Origin: Streptomyces sp. PKU-EA00015
Lineage (GTDB): Bacteria > Actinomycetota > Actinomycetes > Streptomycetales > Streptomycetaceae
Direction of reading: 5' to 3'
DNA length: 64,000 nt
NCBI RefSeq assembly: GCF_013387495.1
Contig: NZ_JABZEE010000004.1
Span: 62,001-126,000, forward strand
Positions within the stretch are counted from its first letter, which is position 1; every line of letters begins with the position of its first letter. Positions 46,184 to 58,519 of this stretch are shown here, in pieces. The translations under genes and the position numbers were made by a program. The notes beneath the pieces were generated by a model, which saw nothing but the letters and a program-made list of their open reading frames with translations, was not told where the DNA came from and ran no database searches.

Positions 46184-46836
46184 CCGGCGTGGCCGTAGTG
46201 CCGGGCCGGGACCGGGACGGGGGCCTGGGACGGCGGAGCGGGCGGGCGCGGGGCGACGAAGTACTCGGCGTCCTTGGGCCGGCTGTCCGGGGAGAGCGGC
46301 GGCCGCTGGGCGGGTTCCAGGTGCGGGATGTGCTTGGAGCAGTGCACGTACGCCTCTTCGACGACGAGGTGCACCCACAGGTCGGGGCGGCGCCCGGGCG
46401 CCGTGTCGACGGGGAGCCGCGGATACGTCCGCCGCTGTTCCTCGTCGGTGCGCAGCAGCGCCCTGCCGTTGACGTGCAGCCCGATGTGATGGTGGGTGAA
46501 GTCGATGAACAGCAGCCCCATATGCGGATTTTCCGTGACGTTCCCGGCGCTGGCGAGGACACCGTTGCCGCGGTACTCGGGATACGTCAGGGTGCGTTGG
46601 TCCAGATCGACGACGAAACCCGGCGGGCCGGCCCGGAAGCTCGCGTCGCACTCTCCGCCGGCGTCGGCCGTGGAGATGAAGACCATGTTCTGCTGGCGTA
46701 TGAATTCCCGCATCTGGGGCGTGAGCTGGGGTTGTACCTGGCGGCCGTAGAATCCGGCGGCCCGTTCCGCGCTGCCGAGGTGGTTCTGCAGCAGACGCTC
46801 GCCGGCGGATCCGAAAGTGCCGCTGTGAGGTGTCAC
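46180..46836 (-). CDS. Pyridoxamine 5'-phosphate oxidase family (FMN/F420-binding split barrel) protein
   Basis: 218 residues. REFIRQQNMVFISTADAGGECDASFRAGPPGFVVDLDQRTLTYPEYRGN is the split-barrel core, and NPHMGLLFIDFTHHHIGLHVNGRALL the second half with flavin-contact positions. This type resembles PNPOx-like proteins of unknown substrate rather than true PdxH. GTG at 46836 follows AGAGGACG about nine bases upstream; the longer frame to 47223 is rejected. No signal peptide. Confidence 0.87.
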   Translation of the reverse strand: MTPHSGTFGSAGERLLQNHLGSAERAAGFYGRQVQPQLTPQMREFIRQQNMVFISTADAGGECDASFRAGPPGFVVDLDQRTLTYPEYRGNGVLASAGNVTENPHMGLLFIDFTHHHIGLHVNGRALLRTDEEQRRTYPRLPVDTAPGRRPDLWVHLVVEEAYVHCSKHIPHLEPAQRPPLSPDSRPKDAEYFVAPRPPAPPSQAPVPVPARHYGHAG

Positions 46837-47230
46837 GGGGGTCGTCCTCTTCCTTGGGGCCTGGTGGAACTGATGGTGCGTGCCGTCGGGTTCATCGCCC
46901 GGCGGCGGCCGGGCGATGGGGCCACTATGGTGCCCGGCCGAGGCCGTGGGAAGGCGTCGAAGCCGTCGTGCAGTTGTGAAGATCCACTGATCACGCGCCG
47001 CGCAGAATGCGGCGCAGGCGTGTCGTCGGCGCTCCGACCGACGACAGACCCGGCCGCACACCGTACCGCGGGCACCGTACGCGTCCGGCGCGCGGCGCCG
47101 CTGCCGGGGACGGACGGCGGTGGGGGCCCGGAGCGGCTGCGCGGCGTGGGGTCTCGGGACGGGCCCGGCGTCGTGATGATGCAGTGGGCCGAGACGGCCG
47201 TCGCCGCAGGCACGGCCGCGCACGCGGCGG
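46837..47230. other. Intergenic region, 394 bases
   Basis: It lies between the PNPOx-like start and the end of the GNAT gene on the same strand. No gene could be supported. The only structure seen is a 7-bp hairpin GCGCCGC-n7-GCGGCGC (46995-47015), which might end the GNAT transcript. Confidence 0.5.
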
Positions 47231-48082
47231 TCAGCCGAGTTCGAGGCTGGTGACGCCGAAGATTCCCGACCGGTCGCTCTCGGGGGCCGGACCGGTGTAC
47301 ATGCGGGCCGTCTCGAAGCCCGGCGCGAGCCCGAGCTGCGGCATCAGGTCCAGGGCCGCGGTGTTGTGGTCGGGGACGTCGACGGCCACGGCCGCGCCGG
47401 GAGCGGTCGCCGCGAGCGCGTGGACCAGGGCGGCCGCCACGTCCGCGTCGGCCGCGTAGAGCGGGCCGATGCGCGAGGCGCCGCTGCAGGGGCGGATGAC
47501 GCCGAGCCCCCGCAACGCCCCGTCCCGCAGCGCGGCCACCGCCGTGCGCCCGGGCAGACCGACCCAGGCCGCCAGGAACGCGTGCCGCGCCTCGGGGAAG
47601 AACCGACGGTCGTACGCGGCGAGCCGGCCGAAGGGAAGGGAACGGGCGTCGACCAGTTCCACCCTCGCCCGCGTCGCCGCGTCGCCCTGGGGCGGTACAC
47701 CTTCGAAGCGGACGTTGTTCCAGGCGTGGCGGAACCCGGACCGGCGGTAGTTGTCCTGCTGGTCGACGACACCGTCGAGCCCGACGACCCGTTCGGCCAG
47801 GCGTGCCGTCCCGGCGCGCCAGAGCTGGATGCCGTAACCCTGACCACGCACCGGAGGACGGGTGATGTAGAAGCCGATGAATCCGAACCCGGAGCCGTAG
47901 CGCACGGCCGAGATGCACCCCACCGGCTCACCGTCGAGGTGCCCGACCAGGAATCCGTGCGGATCGGCGACGGTGAACGCCCAGGGGTCGGAGTCGCCCG
48001 GATTCCAGCCCTCCTCATCGGCCCAGTCCCTCATCAGCGCGATGTCGAGAGCGCTCGCGTTGCGGATCTCGAATTCCGCCAT
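47231..48082 (-). CDS. GNAT acetyltransferase with YitH/DUF1248-type C-terminal domain
   Basis: 283 residues with two GNAT-like halves. The first (FEIRNASALDIALMRDWADEEGWNPG, then GFIGFYITRPPVRGQGYGIQLWRAG) holds the acetyl-CoA loop R-G-Q-G-Y-G. The second (ALRDGALRGLGVIRPCSGASRIGPLYAADADVAAALVHAL, DHNTAALDLMPQLGLAPGFETARMYTG) matches the Acetyltransf_18 domain. The start has the consensus family N-terminus. Substrate unknown. Confidence 0.9.
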   Translation of the reverse strand: MAEFEIRNASALDIALMRDWADEEGWNPGDSDPWAFTVADPHGFLVGHLDGEPVGCISAVRYGSGFGFIGFYITRPPVRGQGYGIQLWRAGTARLAERVVGLDGVVDQQDNYRRSGFRHAWNNVRFEGVPPQGDAATRARVELVDARSLPFGRLAAYDRRFFPEARHAFLAAWVGLPGRTAVAALRDGALRGLGVIRPCSGASRIGPLYAADADVAAALVHALAATAPGAAVAVDVPDHNTAALDLMPQLGLAPGFETARMYTGPAPESDRSGIFGVTSLELG

Positions 48083-48225
48083 GGTCCGTCCCTCCGCCGA
48101 GCGGCACCGCAGCCGCCGCCCGAGTACCTCGTCCTCGGTGTCCGACGAGGCGTTTCTAGCAGCCGTGTCGCACGGAACCGATCAGGACAAGCCACTGCGG
48201 GCGGCGACTCCCGGCGGAGCCGGGC

Positions 48226-48375
48226 CTAGCCGGCCAGTTCGCCGTCGCGCGCCACGACGCGTCCGCCGTGGACGACCATGTCGCGCCGCGGTGTGTCCAC
48301 CACCACCTGGGGCAGGCACGCGACCGTGATGAGCGCGACCGCCCTGCCGACGAGGGCTTCGGCACGCAGGGTCAC
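48226..48375 (-). pseudogene. Amidohydrolase/cytosine-deaminase C-terminal remnant
   Basis: The frame from a GTG at 48375 to the TAG at 48226 reads [22 protein letters not shown], then [27 protein letters not shown]. The second half is the usual last strand pair of cytosine-deaminase-like and other metal-dependent amidohydrolases ([14 protein letters not shown]). The whole TIM barrel is missing. Only 49 codons remain. Confidence 0.55.
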
Positions 48376-48501
48376 TCTTACGCGCCGCCGTTTCGGCGGG
48401 CGTCACCTCGTGGACTCGGGGTAGTCAGGAGACCGGCACGCCGTGTCCGGCCGACCGCCCGGTGCGCCGTGCTCCGCCCCGCCCGACACGGAAGGGTTTC
48501 C

Positions 48502-50232
48502 ATGGCGACGCCGACCGAGCAGACCGTCACACCGGTTCCGGTTCCCCACCGCGGACGAGGCCAGGCGGTGATCTCGTGGATCACCACCACCGACCACAAG
48601 AAGATCGGGCACCTGTACCTGATCGCGTCGTTCCTCTTCTTCGTCATCGGCGGTGTGATGGCGCTGCTGCTCCGTGCGGAGCTGGCACGGCCGGGCCTCC
48701 AGATCGTCAGCAGCGAGCAGTACAACCAGACGTTCACCCTGCACGGCACGATCATGCTGCTGCTCTTCGCCACCCCCACGTTCGCGGGATTCGCCAACGC
48801 CGTCATGCCGCTGCAGATCGGCTCGCCCGACGTCGCGTTCCCCCGGCTGAACATGCTGTCCTTCTGGCTGTTCCTCTTCGGCGGTCTCATCGTGGTGAGC
48901 AGCCTGCTGACACCGCAGGGGGCGGCGGATTTCGGCTGGACCGCCTATACGCCGCTCAGCGGCGGCGAGCGCACCCCGTTCGTCGGCGGGGACCTGTGGA
49001 TCATGGGGCTCGCGCTCGCCGGGTTCGGCACGATCCTCGGCGCGGTCAACTTCGTGACCACGATCATCTGCCTGCGGGGCCCGGGCATGACGATGTTCCG
49101 GATGCCGATCTTCACCTGGAACGTGCTGTTCACCTCGGTGCTGGTCCTGATGGCGTTCCCGGTCCTCGCGGCCGCCCTGCTGGTCCTGGAGGCGGACCGC
49201 CGCTTCGGCGCCCAGGTGTTCAACCCGGGGAACGGCGGGGCGCTGCTGTGGCAGCACCTGTTCTGGTTCTTCGGCCATCCGGAGGTCTACATCATCGCGC
49301 TGCCGTTCTTCGGCATCATCACCGAGATCATCCCGGTGTTCTCGCGCAAACCGATCTTCGGCTACGTCGGGCTCGTCGGCGCCACCATCGCCATCACCGG
49401 TCTGTCCGTGGTGGTGTGGGCGCACCACATGTTCGCGACCGGTGCAGTGCTGCTGCCGTTCTTCTCCTTCATGACGTTCCTCATCGCCGTGCCGACCGGT
49501 GTGAAGTTCTTCAACTGGATCGGCACGATGTGGACCGGGTCGCTGTCCTTCGAGACGCCGATGCTGTGGTCGATGGGCTTTCTCGTGACCTTCCTCTTCG
49601 GCGGCCTGACGGGCATCGTCCTCGCGTCGCCGCCGATGGACTTCCATGTCACCGACACCTATTTCGTCGTGGCCCACTTCCACTACGTCGTCTTCGGCAC
49701 GGTCGTCTTCGCGATGTTCGCCGGCTTCTACTTCTGGTGGCCCAAGATGACCGGCACCCTGCTCGACGAGCGCCTCGGGAAGATCCATTTCTGGACGCTG
49801 TTCGTCGGCTTCCACACCACGTTTCTCGTGCAGCACTGGCTCGGCGCCGAGGGTATGCCTCGCCGCTACGCCGACTACCTCGCGGCCGACGGCTTCACCG
49901 CGCTCAACACCGTCTCCTCCATCGGCGCCTTTCTGCTGGGCATCTCGACACTGCCGTTCTTCTACAACGTGTGGAAGACCGCGAAGGCGAACGAGCGTGT
50001 GGACGTCGACGACCCCTGGGGCTACGGGCGCTCACTCGAATGGGCCACGTCCTGCCCACCTCCCCGCCACAACTTCACCACACTGCCGAAGATCCGCTCG
50101 GAATCGCCCGCCTTCGACCTGCACCACCCTGGGCTCGCGCAGCTCGACGAAGCCCGCTCACGCGGCCGCCGCGACGCCGTGGAGCCGGGCAAGGGCGTCG
50201 CGAGGCCGAGGGGGGAGGAGGACCAGGGCTGA
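48502..50232 (+). CDS. ctaD: Cytochrome c oxidase subunit I (aa3 type)
   Basis: 576 residues, twelve or more transmembrane helices. The haem a ligand is in [22 protein letters not shown] (near 258) carries the CuB histidine and the His-Tyr cross-link; [11 protein letters not shown] the other CuB histidines; and [11 protein letters not shown] the haem a and a3 ligands. It catalyses reduction of oxygen to water in the membrane and pumps protons. GGAAGGG precedes the ATG at 48502. No ctaC, ctaE, ctaF or qcr genes are adjacent, so this is probably a second, isolated copy. Confidence 0.95.
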   Translation: MATPTEQTVTPVPVPHRGRGQAVISWITTTDHKKIGHLYLIASFLFFVIGGVMALLLRAELARPGLQIVSSEQYNQTFTLHGTIMLLLFATPTFAGFANAVMPLQIGSPDVAFPRLNMLSFWLFLFGGLIVVSSLLTPQGAADFGWTAYTPLSGGERTPFVGGDLWIMGLALAGFGTILGAVNFVTTIICLRGPGMTMFRMPIFTWNVLFTSVLVLMAFPVLAAALLVLEADRRFGAQVFNPGNGGALLWQHLFWFFGHPEVYIIALPFFGIITEIIPVFSRKPIFGYVGLVGATIAITGLSVVVWAHHMFATGAVLLPFFSFMTFLIAVPTGVKFFNWIGTMWTGSLSFETPMLWSMGFLVTFLFGGLTGIVLASPPMDFHVTDTYFVVAHFHYVVFGTVVFAMFAGFYFWWPKMTGTLLDERLGKIHFWTLFVGFHTTFLVQHWLGAEGMPRRYADYLAADGFTALNTVSSIGAFLLGISTLPFFYNVWKTAKANERVDVDDPWGYGRSLEWATSCPPPRHNFTTLPKIRSESPAFDLHHPGLAQLDEARSRGRRDAVEPGKGVARPRGEEDQG

Positions 50233-50329
50233 CAGGGGCCCTGCCCGCCCGGACCGGCGCGGGTCGCCGCCGCCAAGGGGCGGTCCTAGACTGAAACGCG
50301 GGTGTCCTGCGACGTCATGGGAGGCTCGC

Positions 50330-52167
<1,838 letters not shown>

Positions 52168-52168
<1 letters not shown>

Positions 52169-54600
52169 TGCGCACGGCTCGCGGCAACGACGATCCACTC
52201 GACGCGGGGAACACGGCCGGACTCGTGGTGGACGGCACCGGAACCGTCCTCGGCTGCACACCGGCGGCCGAAACCCTCCTGAACCGCCCGGCCGATGACC
52301 TGTCGGGCCGTCGGGTCCACGAGCTGCTGGCCGACCCCGCCTGCTGGCCGGACGTCCTCGCCCAGCGCGACGGCCCGGTCTGGGAAGGCAGCGCCGTGGT
52401 GCGCCAGGGCGGGGGAGAGGAGGCGGAGGTGCTGTTCCGCGTGCTTCCTCTCGCCCCGGGACGGACCGGCAGCCGCGACGCCCGCCTCCTTGTCCTCGGC
52501 GCGCCCAGATCCATGCTGGCGAAATGGCGCCAGGCCCACGCCTTCCTGGAGGAGCTGTTCCTCCAGGACCGTGTCGGGCTCGCGATGTTCGACAAGGATC
52601 TGCGGCTGGAGAGGACGAACACGCACCTCCTCCCGTACACGGGCGTGCCCGACGACCTGGGCGGACTGCGGCTCGCCGCCTTCCTCCGGGACGAGGACGC
52701 GCGGAGCATCGACGGCGTGCTGCGGCAGGTGCTCACCACCGGGACCCCTCAGGTCGGGACGGAGATCCTCGTCCGGACCCGTGTGGACCCGGGGGCGGGC
52801 CGCATCGTGGCCCTGTCCGCGTTCCGCCTCCAGGACCCGCAGGGGCGGGTCATGGGCGTCACGGCCCTGTTCGTCGACGTGACGGAGCAGCGGCGGGGAC
52901 GTGAACGGCTCGACCTGCTGCACCGCGCCACCGCCGTCCTCGGCAACTCCCTCTCGCTCGCGGAGACGACCGGCGACCTGGTGGACGTCCTCGTTCCCGC
53001 CCTGGCCGACGCGGCGGCCGTCGACATCGCCGAGTCCGTGTTCGCGCACGAGGAACCGGAGGCGCACGAGGACGGGCGGCACCTGCTGCGCCGGGCGGCC
53101 GTGGCCGGGCCGGGAGGAGAGCCACTGCCGGTCGGCGCCCCCGTGTCCGTCGACGCCACCGGCCGGCCCGCCCGCCGGATGTGGTCCGCCGACAGGCCCC
53201 GGGCGGCCGCCCGCGGAGCCGCCGCGGGCGCGCGGACCGGGCCCGCGGCCGACGCGCCGCCGTCCGGTCCCGCGGGCGCCCACTCCGGGATGAGTGCACT
53301 GCTCAGGGCCAGAGGGCGGCTCTTGGGGCAGGTCACGGTGTGGCGTACCGGCCCGCGCATCCCCTTCGAGAAGGACGACCTGGCCCTGCTCGAGGAGATC
53401 GCCTCCCGTGCCGCGCTCGTCGTGGACAACGCACGCCGCTACGCGCGCGAGCGTCACGCGGCCGTGAGCCTCCAGCGCAGCCTGCTGCCGCCGACGACAG
53501 CCGACACCGTCGCCGTCCAGAGCGCCAGCGTCTACCTGCCCACGGACACCGCGACCGGCGTCAGCGGCGACTGGTTCGACGTCATCCCGTTGTCCTCGGC
53601 ACGGGTCGCCCTCGTCGTCGGGGACGTGGTCGGCCACGGTCTGCAGGCCACGGCCACGATGGGACGCCTGCGCACCGCCGTACGCACGCTGGCCGACCTC
53701 GATCTCGAACCCGACGAACTGCTCGCCCACCTCGACGACCTCGTCTCCCAGCTCACGGACGAGACCGCCTACGCGGCCGGCGCGCACGACCACGGTCCGC
53801 GCACGGCTTACGACTCGTACGGCGCGACCTGCCTGTACATGACGTACGACCCCGTGACCCGGCACTGCGTCGCGGCCAGCGCCGGACACCCCCCGCCCGC
53901 CCTGCTGCGCCCCGACGGGAGCGTCGGTTATCTGGACGTCAGCCCGGGACCGCCTCTGGGAGTCGGCGGCCTGCCGTTCGAGCCCCTGGAGACAGAGGTC
54001 GAGGAGAACAGCCTCCTCGCCCTGTACACCGACGGCCTGGTCGAGCGGGGCCGGGCCGACCTCGACGAGGGGATGGCGACCCTCGCCTCCCTGCTGACAC
54101 GCGCGGGCGCCCCCGGCCGCCCGCTCCAGGAAGCCGGCCGGCAGATCGTGTCCGGTCTCGCCCCGCGCCCTCTGTCGGACGACGTGACGCTGCTGCTGGC
54201 CCGTACGCGCGTGATCGCCCCGGACGACTGTGCGACATGGCGGCTGGATGCCGATCCCGCGGTGGTCGCGCACGCGCGCACCCTGGTGGTGCGGCAGCTG
54301 TCCCACTGGGGCCTGGACGAACTCTCCTTCACCGCCGAACTCGTGGCGAGCGAACTGGTCACCAACGCCATCCGCTATGCGGGCGGCGGCTCTGTCGAGC
54401 TCCGGCTCATCCGGGCGGGGGCACTGATCTGCGAGGTCTCCGACGCGAGCAGCACCCAGCCCAGGATGCGGCGGGCACGGGCCACCGAGGAAGGCGGACG
54501 CGGCCTCTTCCTGATCGCGCAGCTCACCGAGCGCTGGGGGAGCCGGTACACACGCCACGGGAAGACCATCTGGACCCAGCAGCCGCTGCCCGGTCCGTGA
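52168..54600 (+). CDS. PAS-PAS-GAF-SpoIIE-HATPase signalling phosphatase
   Basis: 810 residues. Two PAS-like domains (about 10-110 and 115-245), GAF (about 260-430), SpoIIE (about 440-675) with SGDWFDVIPL (near 467), VGDVVGHG, LYTDGLVE and SDDVTLLL, and a C-terminal RsbW-type ATPase (about 690-800; ELVASELVTNAIRYA, EEGGRGLFLIAQL). The first glycine of the usual GGDW is Ser; the metal-binding Asp remains. The ATG overlaps the GH15 stop by one base (TGATG), so its synthesis is tied to that of a sugar hydrolase. It is cytoplasmic. Confidence 0.93.
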
Positions 54601-54621
54601 GGGCGGCGCGGCGCGGGTCCG

Positions 54622-56022
54622 CTACATGTTGATCATGTGGCCGGCCAGGCCGTGGACCGCTTCCTTCACCGCCTCCCCCAGGGTCGGGTGGGCATGCACG
54701 TTTCGGGCCACCTCATGCACCGTCAGGTCCCACTGCTGCGCCAGGGTCAGTTCCGGCAGCAGTTCGGTGACCTCGGGGCCGATGAGGTGGGCCCCCAGCA
54801 GTTCGCCGTGCCGGCCGTCGCTGAGGATCTTCACGAAACCGGCGGGGTCGCCGAGGCCGTGGGCCTTGCCGTTGGCGGTGAAGGGGAACTTCTGCACCCG
54901 CACGTCGAAGCCGCGTTCGCGCGCCTGCGTCTCTGTCCAGCCGAAACTGGCGATCTGCGGCTGGCAGTAGGTGGCGCGGGGGATCATCGTGTAGTCGAGT
55001 TCCATGGTCTCCGTGTCCGCGATGGTCTCGGCGGCGACGATGCCCATGGCCTCGGCGGCGTGCGCGAGCATCAGCTTCGCCGTGACGTCACCGATCGAGA
55101 AGATGTGGGGAACGCTCGTGCGGCAGCGGCCGTCCACATCGACCGCCCCGCGATCGGTCAGCCGCACACCGGTGTTCTCCAGGCCGTAACCGGTCACCCG
55201 CGGCTGGAACCCGATGGCCTGGAGCACCTTGTCGGCCTCGAGCACCTGGCGCTGCCCGCCCGTCGTCACATGCACCCGCACCTGCGGCCCCGAATCGTCG
55301 ATCGCCTCGACCCGCGTCGATGTCAGGACGTTGACACCCAGCTTGCGGTACCGGCGGGCCAGTTCCGCCGAGACCTCCTCGTCCTCCAGCGGGACCACCC
55401 GGTCGAGGAACTCCACGAGCGTCACCTGCACGCCGTAGTTGTGCAGCACGTACGCGAACTCGACGCCGATCGCACCGGCTCCGGCGATGATGACGCTGCC
55501 GGGCAGCCGGTCGCTGAGGATCTGCTCCTCGTACGTCACGACGCGTTCGCTCAGGCTCGTGCCCGGCAGCAGGCGCGTCGTGGCCCCGGTGGCGAGGATG
55601 CAGTGGTCGAAGCCGATGCTCTGTTCCGTGCCGTCGGAGGCCCGGACCAGCAGGGTGTGCGCGTCGGTGAAGACGCCCGTCCCGTCGTACTCGGTGACGG
55701 CGTTCTTCTTCATCAGGTAGTGCACACCGCGGACGCGTCCCTCGGCCACCTTCCGGCTGCGCAGGAACGCCTCCCGGTACTCGAAGCCGACCCGACCCTC
55801 GATACGGATCCCGAAGGTCTTCGCCTCGTGCGTGAACAGATGGGCCAACTCGGCATTGCGCAGCAGCGCCTTGGAGGGGATGCACCCCACGTTCAGGCAC
55901 ACGCCTCCCCAGTAGCGCTCCTCGACCACCGCCACCGACATTCCGAGCTGGGCGCATCGGACCGCAGCGGTGTAGCCGCCGGGGCCGGCCCCGAGGACCA
56001 CGACATCGAAGTGTGCACTCAT
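54622..56022 (-). CDS. lpd: Dihydrolipoamide dehydrogenase (E3)
   Basis: 466 residues of the class I flavin disulfide reductase family. [16 protein letters not shown] binds FAD; the redox-active pair is C42/C47 in [32 protein letters not shown] binds NAD; and [17 protein letters not shown] holds the catalytic His-Glu pair. It regenerates lipoyl groups of 2-oxoacid dehydrogenases or the glycine cleavage system. No E1 or E2 gene is adjacent, so it is an orphan copy. The ATG at 56022 lacks a ribosome site and may be leaderless; the frame to 56076 is longer but less likely. Confidence 0.94.
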   Translation of the reverse strand: MSAHFDVVVLGAGPGGYTAAVRCAQLGMSVAVVEERYWGGVCLNVGCIPSKALLRNAELAHLFTHEAKTFGIRIEGRVGFEYREAFLRSRKVAEGRVRGVHYLMKKNAVTEYDGTGVFTDAHTLLVRASDGTEQSIGFDHCILATGATTRLLPGTSLSERVVTYEEQILSDRLPGSVIIAGAGAIGVEFAYVLHNYGVQVTLVEFLDRVVPLEDEEVSAELARRYRKLGVNVLTSTRVEAIDDSGPQVRVHVTTGGQRQVLEADKVLQAIGFQPRVTGYGLENTGVRLTDRGAVDVDGRCRTSVPHIFSIGDVTAKLMLAHAAEAMGIVAAETIADTETMELDYTMIPRATYCQPQIASFGWTETQARERGFDVRVQKFPFTANGKAHGLGDPAGFVKILSDGRHGELLGAHLIGPEVTELLPELTLAQQWDLTVHEVARNVHAHPTLGEAVKEAVHGLAGHMINM

Positions 56023-56132
56023 GCCGGCACGATAGGCGTCCGGCCCTTCGCGAGCGGGGCAATCCCCGGACGACATGGGCGGAATGCACCGGGCGGACCA
56101 GAGGCGCGGACCGCACGGCCCCGCCGAGCGGA

Positions 56133-56160
56133 GGGGTCCCGGTGCGGAGACCGGGACCCC
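56133..56160 (-). terminator. Terminator hairpin after the AMIN-like gene
   Basis: An 11-bp perfect stem GGGGTCCCGGT with loop GCGGAG lies directly downstream of the leftward AMIN-like gene stop (56167) and upstream of lpd. Confidence 0.8.
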
Positions 56161-56166
56161 GTGCTG

Positions 56167-56688
56167 TCACCGGCCGCAGGCCGGTGGCGTATGCCGGATG
56201 TCGAGCACGAAGCGCTCCGGCGAGTGGAGGACGCGGGTCGTGTAGGTGGGCTTGGTGGTGAACGCGGCTCCCAAGGTGACCACGCCTTCGAAGTCGCCGG
56301 TGAGGGCGAGGCCCTTCAGAGAGGGAAGCCAGATCTTGGTGAGCTTGGGGCCCTTGTAGACGGACCTGCCGTTGTCGTCGTGTGCGGCGGCCGGCGAGAG
56401 CCTGATCTCCAGGAAGTGCTTTCCGGCGAGCGGGACCTCGGTCCCGAGGCCGTCGTAGTGCAGCTTCTTCACCGCCTGCACGGTGACGGGCGGCACCTTG
56501 CCGCGGATGTCGATGACGATCCGGTCGAAGGAGCTGTGGCCGCCCCAGCGTGCGTTGGTGACGAGGGCGGTCGCCGGAGGCTGGGAGGGTGCGGCGGACT
56601 GAGAGGCGGACGCGGGGATCGTCGATCCGATCCCGGCGGTGAGGAGGATGGCCGCGGCGGCGGCCGCGAGCCGTGACTGGTGGTGCAT
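56167..56688 (-). CDS. Secreted AMIN-like domain protein
   Basis: 173 residues. A clear signal peptide (LAAAAAAILLTAGIGSTIPASASQ) and no lipobox, so it is released or wall-bound. NARWGGHSSFDRIVIDIRGKVPPVTVQAV and VLHSPERFVLDIRH are the two strands typical of AMIN-like domains, which bind peptidoglycan or other envelope glycans. No enzyme domain follows. GGGGGACACC before the ATG gives a weak ribosome site. Probably an envelope-associated accessory protein. Confidence 0.83.
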   Translation of the reverse strand: MHHQSRLAAAAAAILLTAGIGSTIPASASQSAAPSQPPATALVTNARWGGHSSFDRIVIDIRGKVPPVTVQAVKKLHYDGLGTEVPLAGKHFLEIRLSPAAAHDDNGRSVYKGPKLTKIWLPSLKGLALTGDFEGVVTLGAAFTTKPTYTTRVLHSPERFVLDIRHTPPACGR

Positions 56689-56750
56689 GGTGTCCCCCGT
56701 TTCTTCCTGTGCGGGGACTGCGGTGTCACTGACGGAGACACGCCTCGAAT

Positions 56751-56782
56751 AGGAATGGTTGCAGCATTATCGCCCCATTCCT
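56751..56782. promoter_or_regulatory. AGGAATGG-n16-CCATTCCT inverted repeat
   Basis: Perfect 8-base arms flank 16 bases in the AT-rich region 63 bases upstream of the AMIN-like gene. On the minus strand GATAAT, a good -10 hexamer, lies within the spacer, so the repeat brackets a likely promoter. Confidence 0.5.
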
Positions 56783-56891
56783 TGATATTTACCGATGGCA
56801 TCGGGCAATGTCCCCGCACCTCCCGCGCGAGCGCCGTTCACGGCCACCCACCGGGCCCTCAAGGGGCCGTCCACCATGACCACCGCGCGGT

Positions 56892-56912
56892 CTATGGGCT
56901 CCGGGCCCATAG
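56892..56912. promoter_or_regulatory. CTATGGGC-n5-GCCCATAG palindrome upstream of the fatty-acid transporter
   Basis: A perfect 8-5-8 inverted repeat 82 bases before the atoE-like start. This is the size of a GntR- or IclR-type operator. No regulator gene lies next to it. Confidence 0.55.
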
Positions 56913-56993
56913 TGATGGTCGCCGTCCTGCTCTACCTTCCTGGTCCGCGGTGCGCGTGACGCGCCTGGGCTGTGCGGTGTGAGGAGATGGCGG

Positions 56994-58475
56994 ATGGCTG
57001 TGACGAGGACAGGGCGGACCACGGACGACACGCGCGAGAACGTCCTCGCCCGCATCGCCCTGCGATTCACCGCCGCCACGGAGCGCTGGCTGCCGGACGC
57101 CTTCGGCTTCGTCCTCGTCGGCACCTTCGTGGTCCTCGCACTCGGCCTGCTGACCGGTGCGCCGGTCACGGGGGCGCCCGACGATCCCACGGCGACCAGC
57201 GGATACGGGCTCGTGGACGCCTGGGGCAAGGGCTTCTGGTCGCTCATCCAGTTCACGCTCCAGATGGCGATGATCATCATCGGGGGCTACGCGGTCGCGG
57301 TGTCCCGGCCCGTCGCCCGGCTGATCTCCCGCCTCGCCAGAGTCCCCCGGAGCCCGCGCGCGGCCGTCGCGTTCACCGCCGCCGTGTCCATGGTGTCGTC
57401 GTACCTCAACTGGGCGTTCAGCCTGATCTTCACCGCGATCCTCGCCAAGGAGATCTCCCGGCTGGTGCGCGGTGTCGACTACCGGGCGATCGGCGCGATG
57501 GCCTTCCTCGGACTCGGTACCGTCTGGGCGCAGGGCCTCTCCGGCTCGGCCGCCCTCCAGGTCGCCAGCGCCGGTGCGAGCCCCGAGGCGGTGCAGAAGG
57601 TCATCGAGGAAGGCCGCGGCTCGGGCCTGATCCCGCTCACCGAGACCGTCTTCCTGTGGCAGGGCATGGCCGCCACCGCCGTCGTGTTCCTCGTCGCGGT
57701 GGTTCTCGCCTGGTTCCTCGCCCCCTCGCCCGAGGCCGCCAGGACGGCCGAGGACCTGGGCATCCGCCTGCGGCCACTGCTGGAGGAGAAGCGCGAGGAC
57801 ACCGGTACCGGCGAGCCGCGCCGGCCCGGCGACTGGCTGGAGCACAGCCCGGCGTTCGCCGTCCTGATCTTCCTGCTGGGCGTGTGGTACCTGTACCGCT
57901 ACTTCGCCTCGGCGACGGGCAATCCCCTGGGCGCCCTGGATCTGAACACGGTCAACCTGATCCTCATCCTGCTCGCCCTGATCCTGCACTGGAGGCCGGC
58001 GCGGCTCGTGGCGGCCGTACGCGAGGGAGTGTCCGCCGCGTCCGGTGTGCTGATCCAGTTTCCGCTGTACGGCGGCATCTTCGGCATGATCGCCTTCACC
58101 GGCCTGTCCTCCACCATCGCCGGCTGGCTGACGGACATCTCCAACGCCTTCTTCTATCCGGCCCTCATCGCGGTCTACTCCTGCGTCCTCGGTGTGTTCG
58201 TGCCGAGCGGCGGCAGCAAGTGGGTGATCGAGGCTCCGTACGTGATGGACGCGGCCAACCAACTCGAGGTGCACCAGGGCTGGATGGTGGTGGTGTACGA
58301 CCTGGGCGAGGCGAGCGCCAACCTGCTCCAGCCCTTCTGGATGCTCCCGACCCTGGCGATCCTGGGTCTGAAGGCCCGGGACATCATGGGCTACACCTTC
58401 GCGATGTTCCTGGTCTGCTTCCCCGTCGTCCTCGTGGTCGTCACCCTGTTCGCGCAGACGCTCACCTTCCCGTGA
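56994..58475 (+). CDS. Short-chain fatty acid transporter, AtoE family
   Basis: 493 residues with about 12 transmembrane helices. LPDAFGFVLVGTFVVLALGLLTG, KGFWSLIQFTLQMAMIIIGGYAVAVS, SYLNWAFSLIFTAILAKEISR and VPSGGSKWVIEAPYVMDAANQL are the conserved blocks of the AtoE/SCFA family, which carries acetoacetate, butyrate and similar short acids across the membrane. GAGGAG lies nine bases before the ATG at 56994, preferred over the GTG at 56979. No acetoacetate CoA-transferase genes are adjacent. Confidence 0.9.
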   Translation: MAVTRTGRTTDDTRENVLARIALRFTAATERWLPDAFGFVLVGTFVVLALGLLTGAPVTGAPDDPTATSGYGLVDAWGKGFWSLIQFTLQMAMIIIGGYAVAVSRPVARLISRLARVPRSPRAAVAFTAAVSMVSSYLNWAFSLIFTAILAKEISRLVRGVDYRAIGAMAFLGLGTVWAQGLSGSAALQVASAGASPEAVQKVIEEGRGSGLIPLTETVFLWQGMAATAVVFLVAVVLAWFLAPSPEAARTAEDLGIRLRPLLEEKREDTGTGEPRRPGDWLEHSPAFAVLIFLLGVWYLYRYFASATGNPLGALDLNTVNLILILLALILHWRPARLVAAVREGVSAASGVLIQFPLYGGIFGMIAFTGLSSTIAGWLTDISNAFFYPALIAVYSCVLGVFVPSGGSKWVIEAPYVMDAANQLEVHQGWMVVVYDLGEASANLLQPFWMLPTLAILGLKARDIMGYTFAMFLVCFPVVLVVVTLFAQTLTFP

Positions 58476-58479
58476 CGGT

Positions 58480-58510
58480 CCCCGCCGCCCGGGCAGGCCG
58501 GGCGGCGGGG
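58480..58510. terminator. Bidirectional terminator hairpin
   Basis: A 13-bp perfect stem (CCCCGCCGCCCGG and its complement) with loop GCAGG follows the transporter stop by four bases and precedes the remnant at 58520. Confidence 0.85.
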
Positions 58511-58519
58511 CAGGGCCCG

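Noticed and set aside
46995..47015. Hairpin as evidence of a small RNA gene
   Set aside because: A 7-bp stem in G+C-rich DNA is expected by chance, and no promoter or terminator frames it.
48403..49836. A 477-codon minus-strand frame opposite ctaD
   Set aside because: Very rich in Glu, Arg and His with no domain pattern; it is the antisense of a hydrophobic gene.
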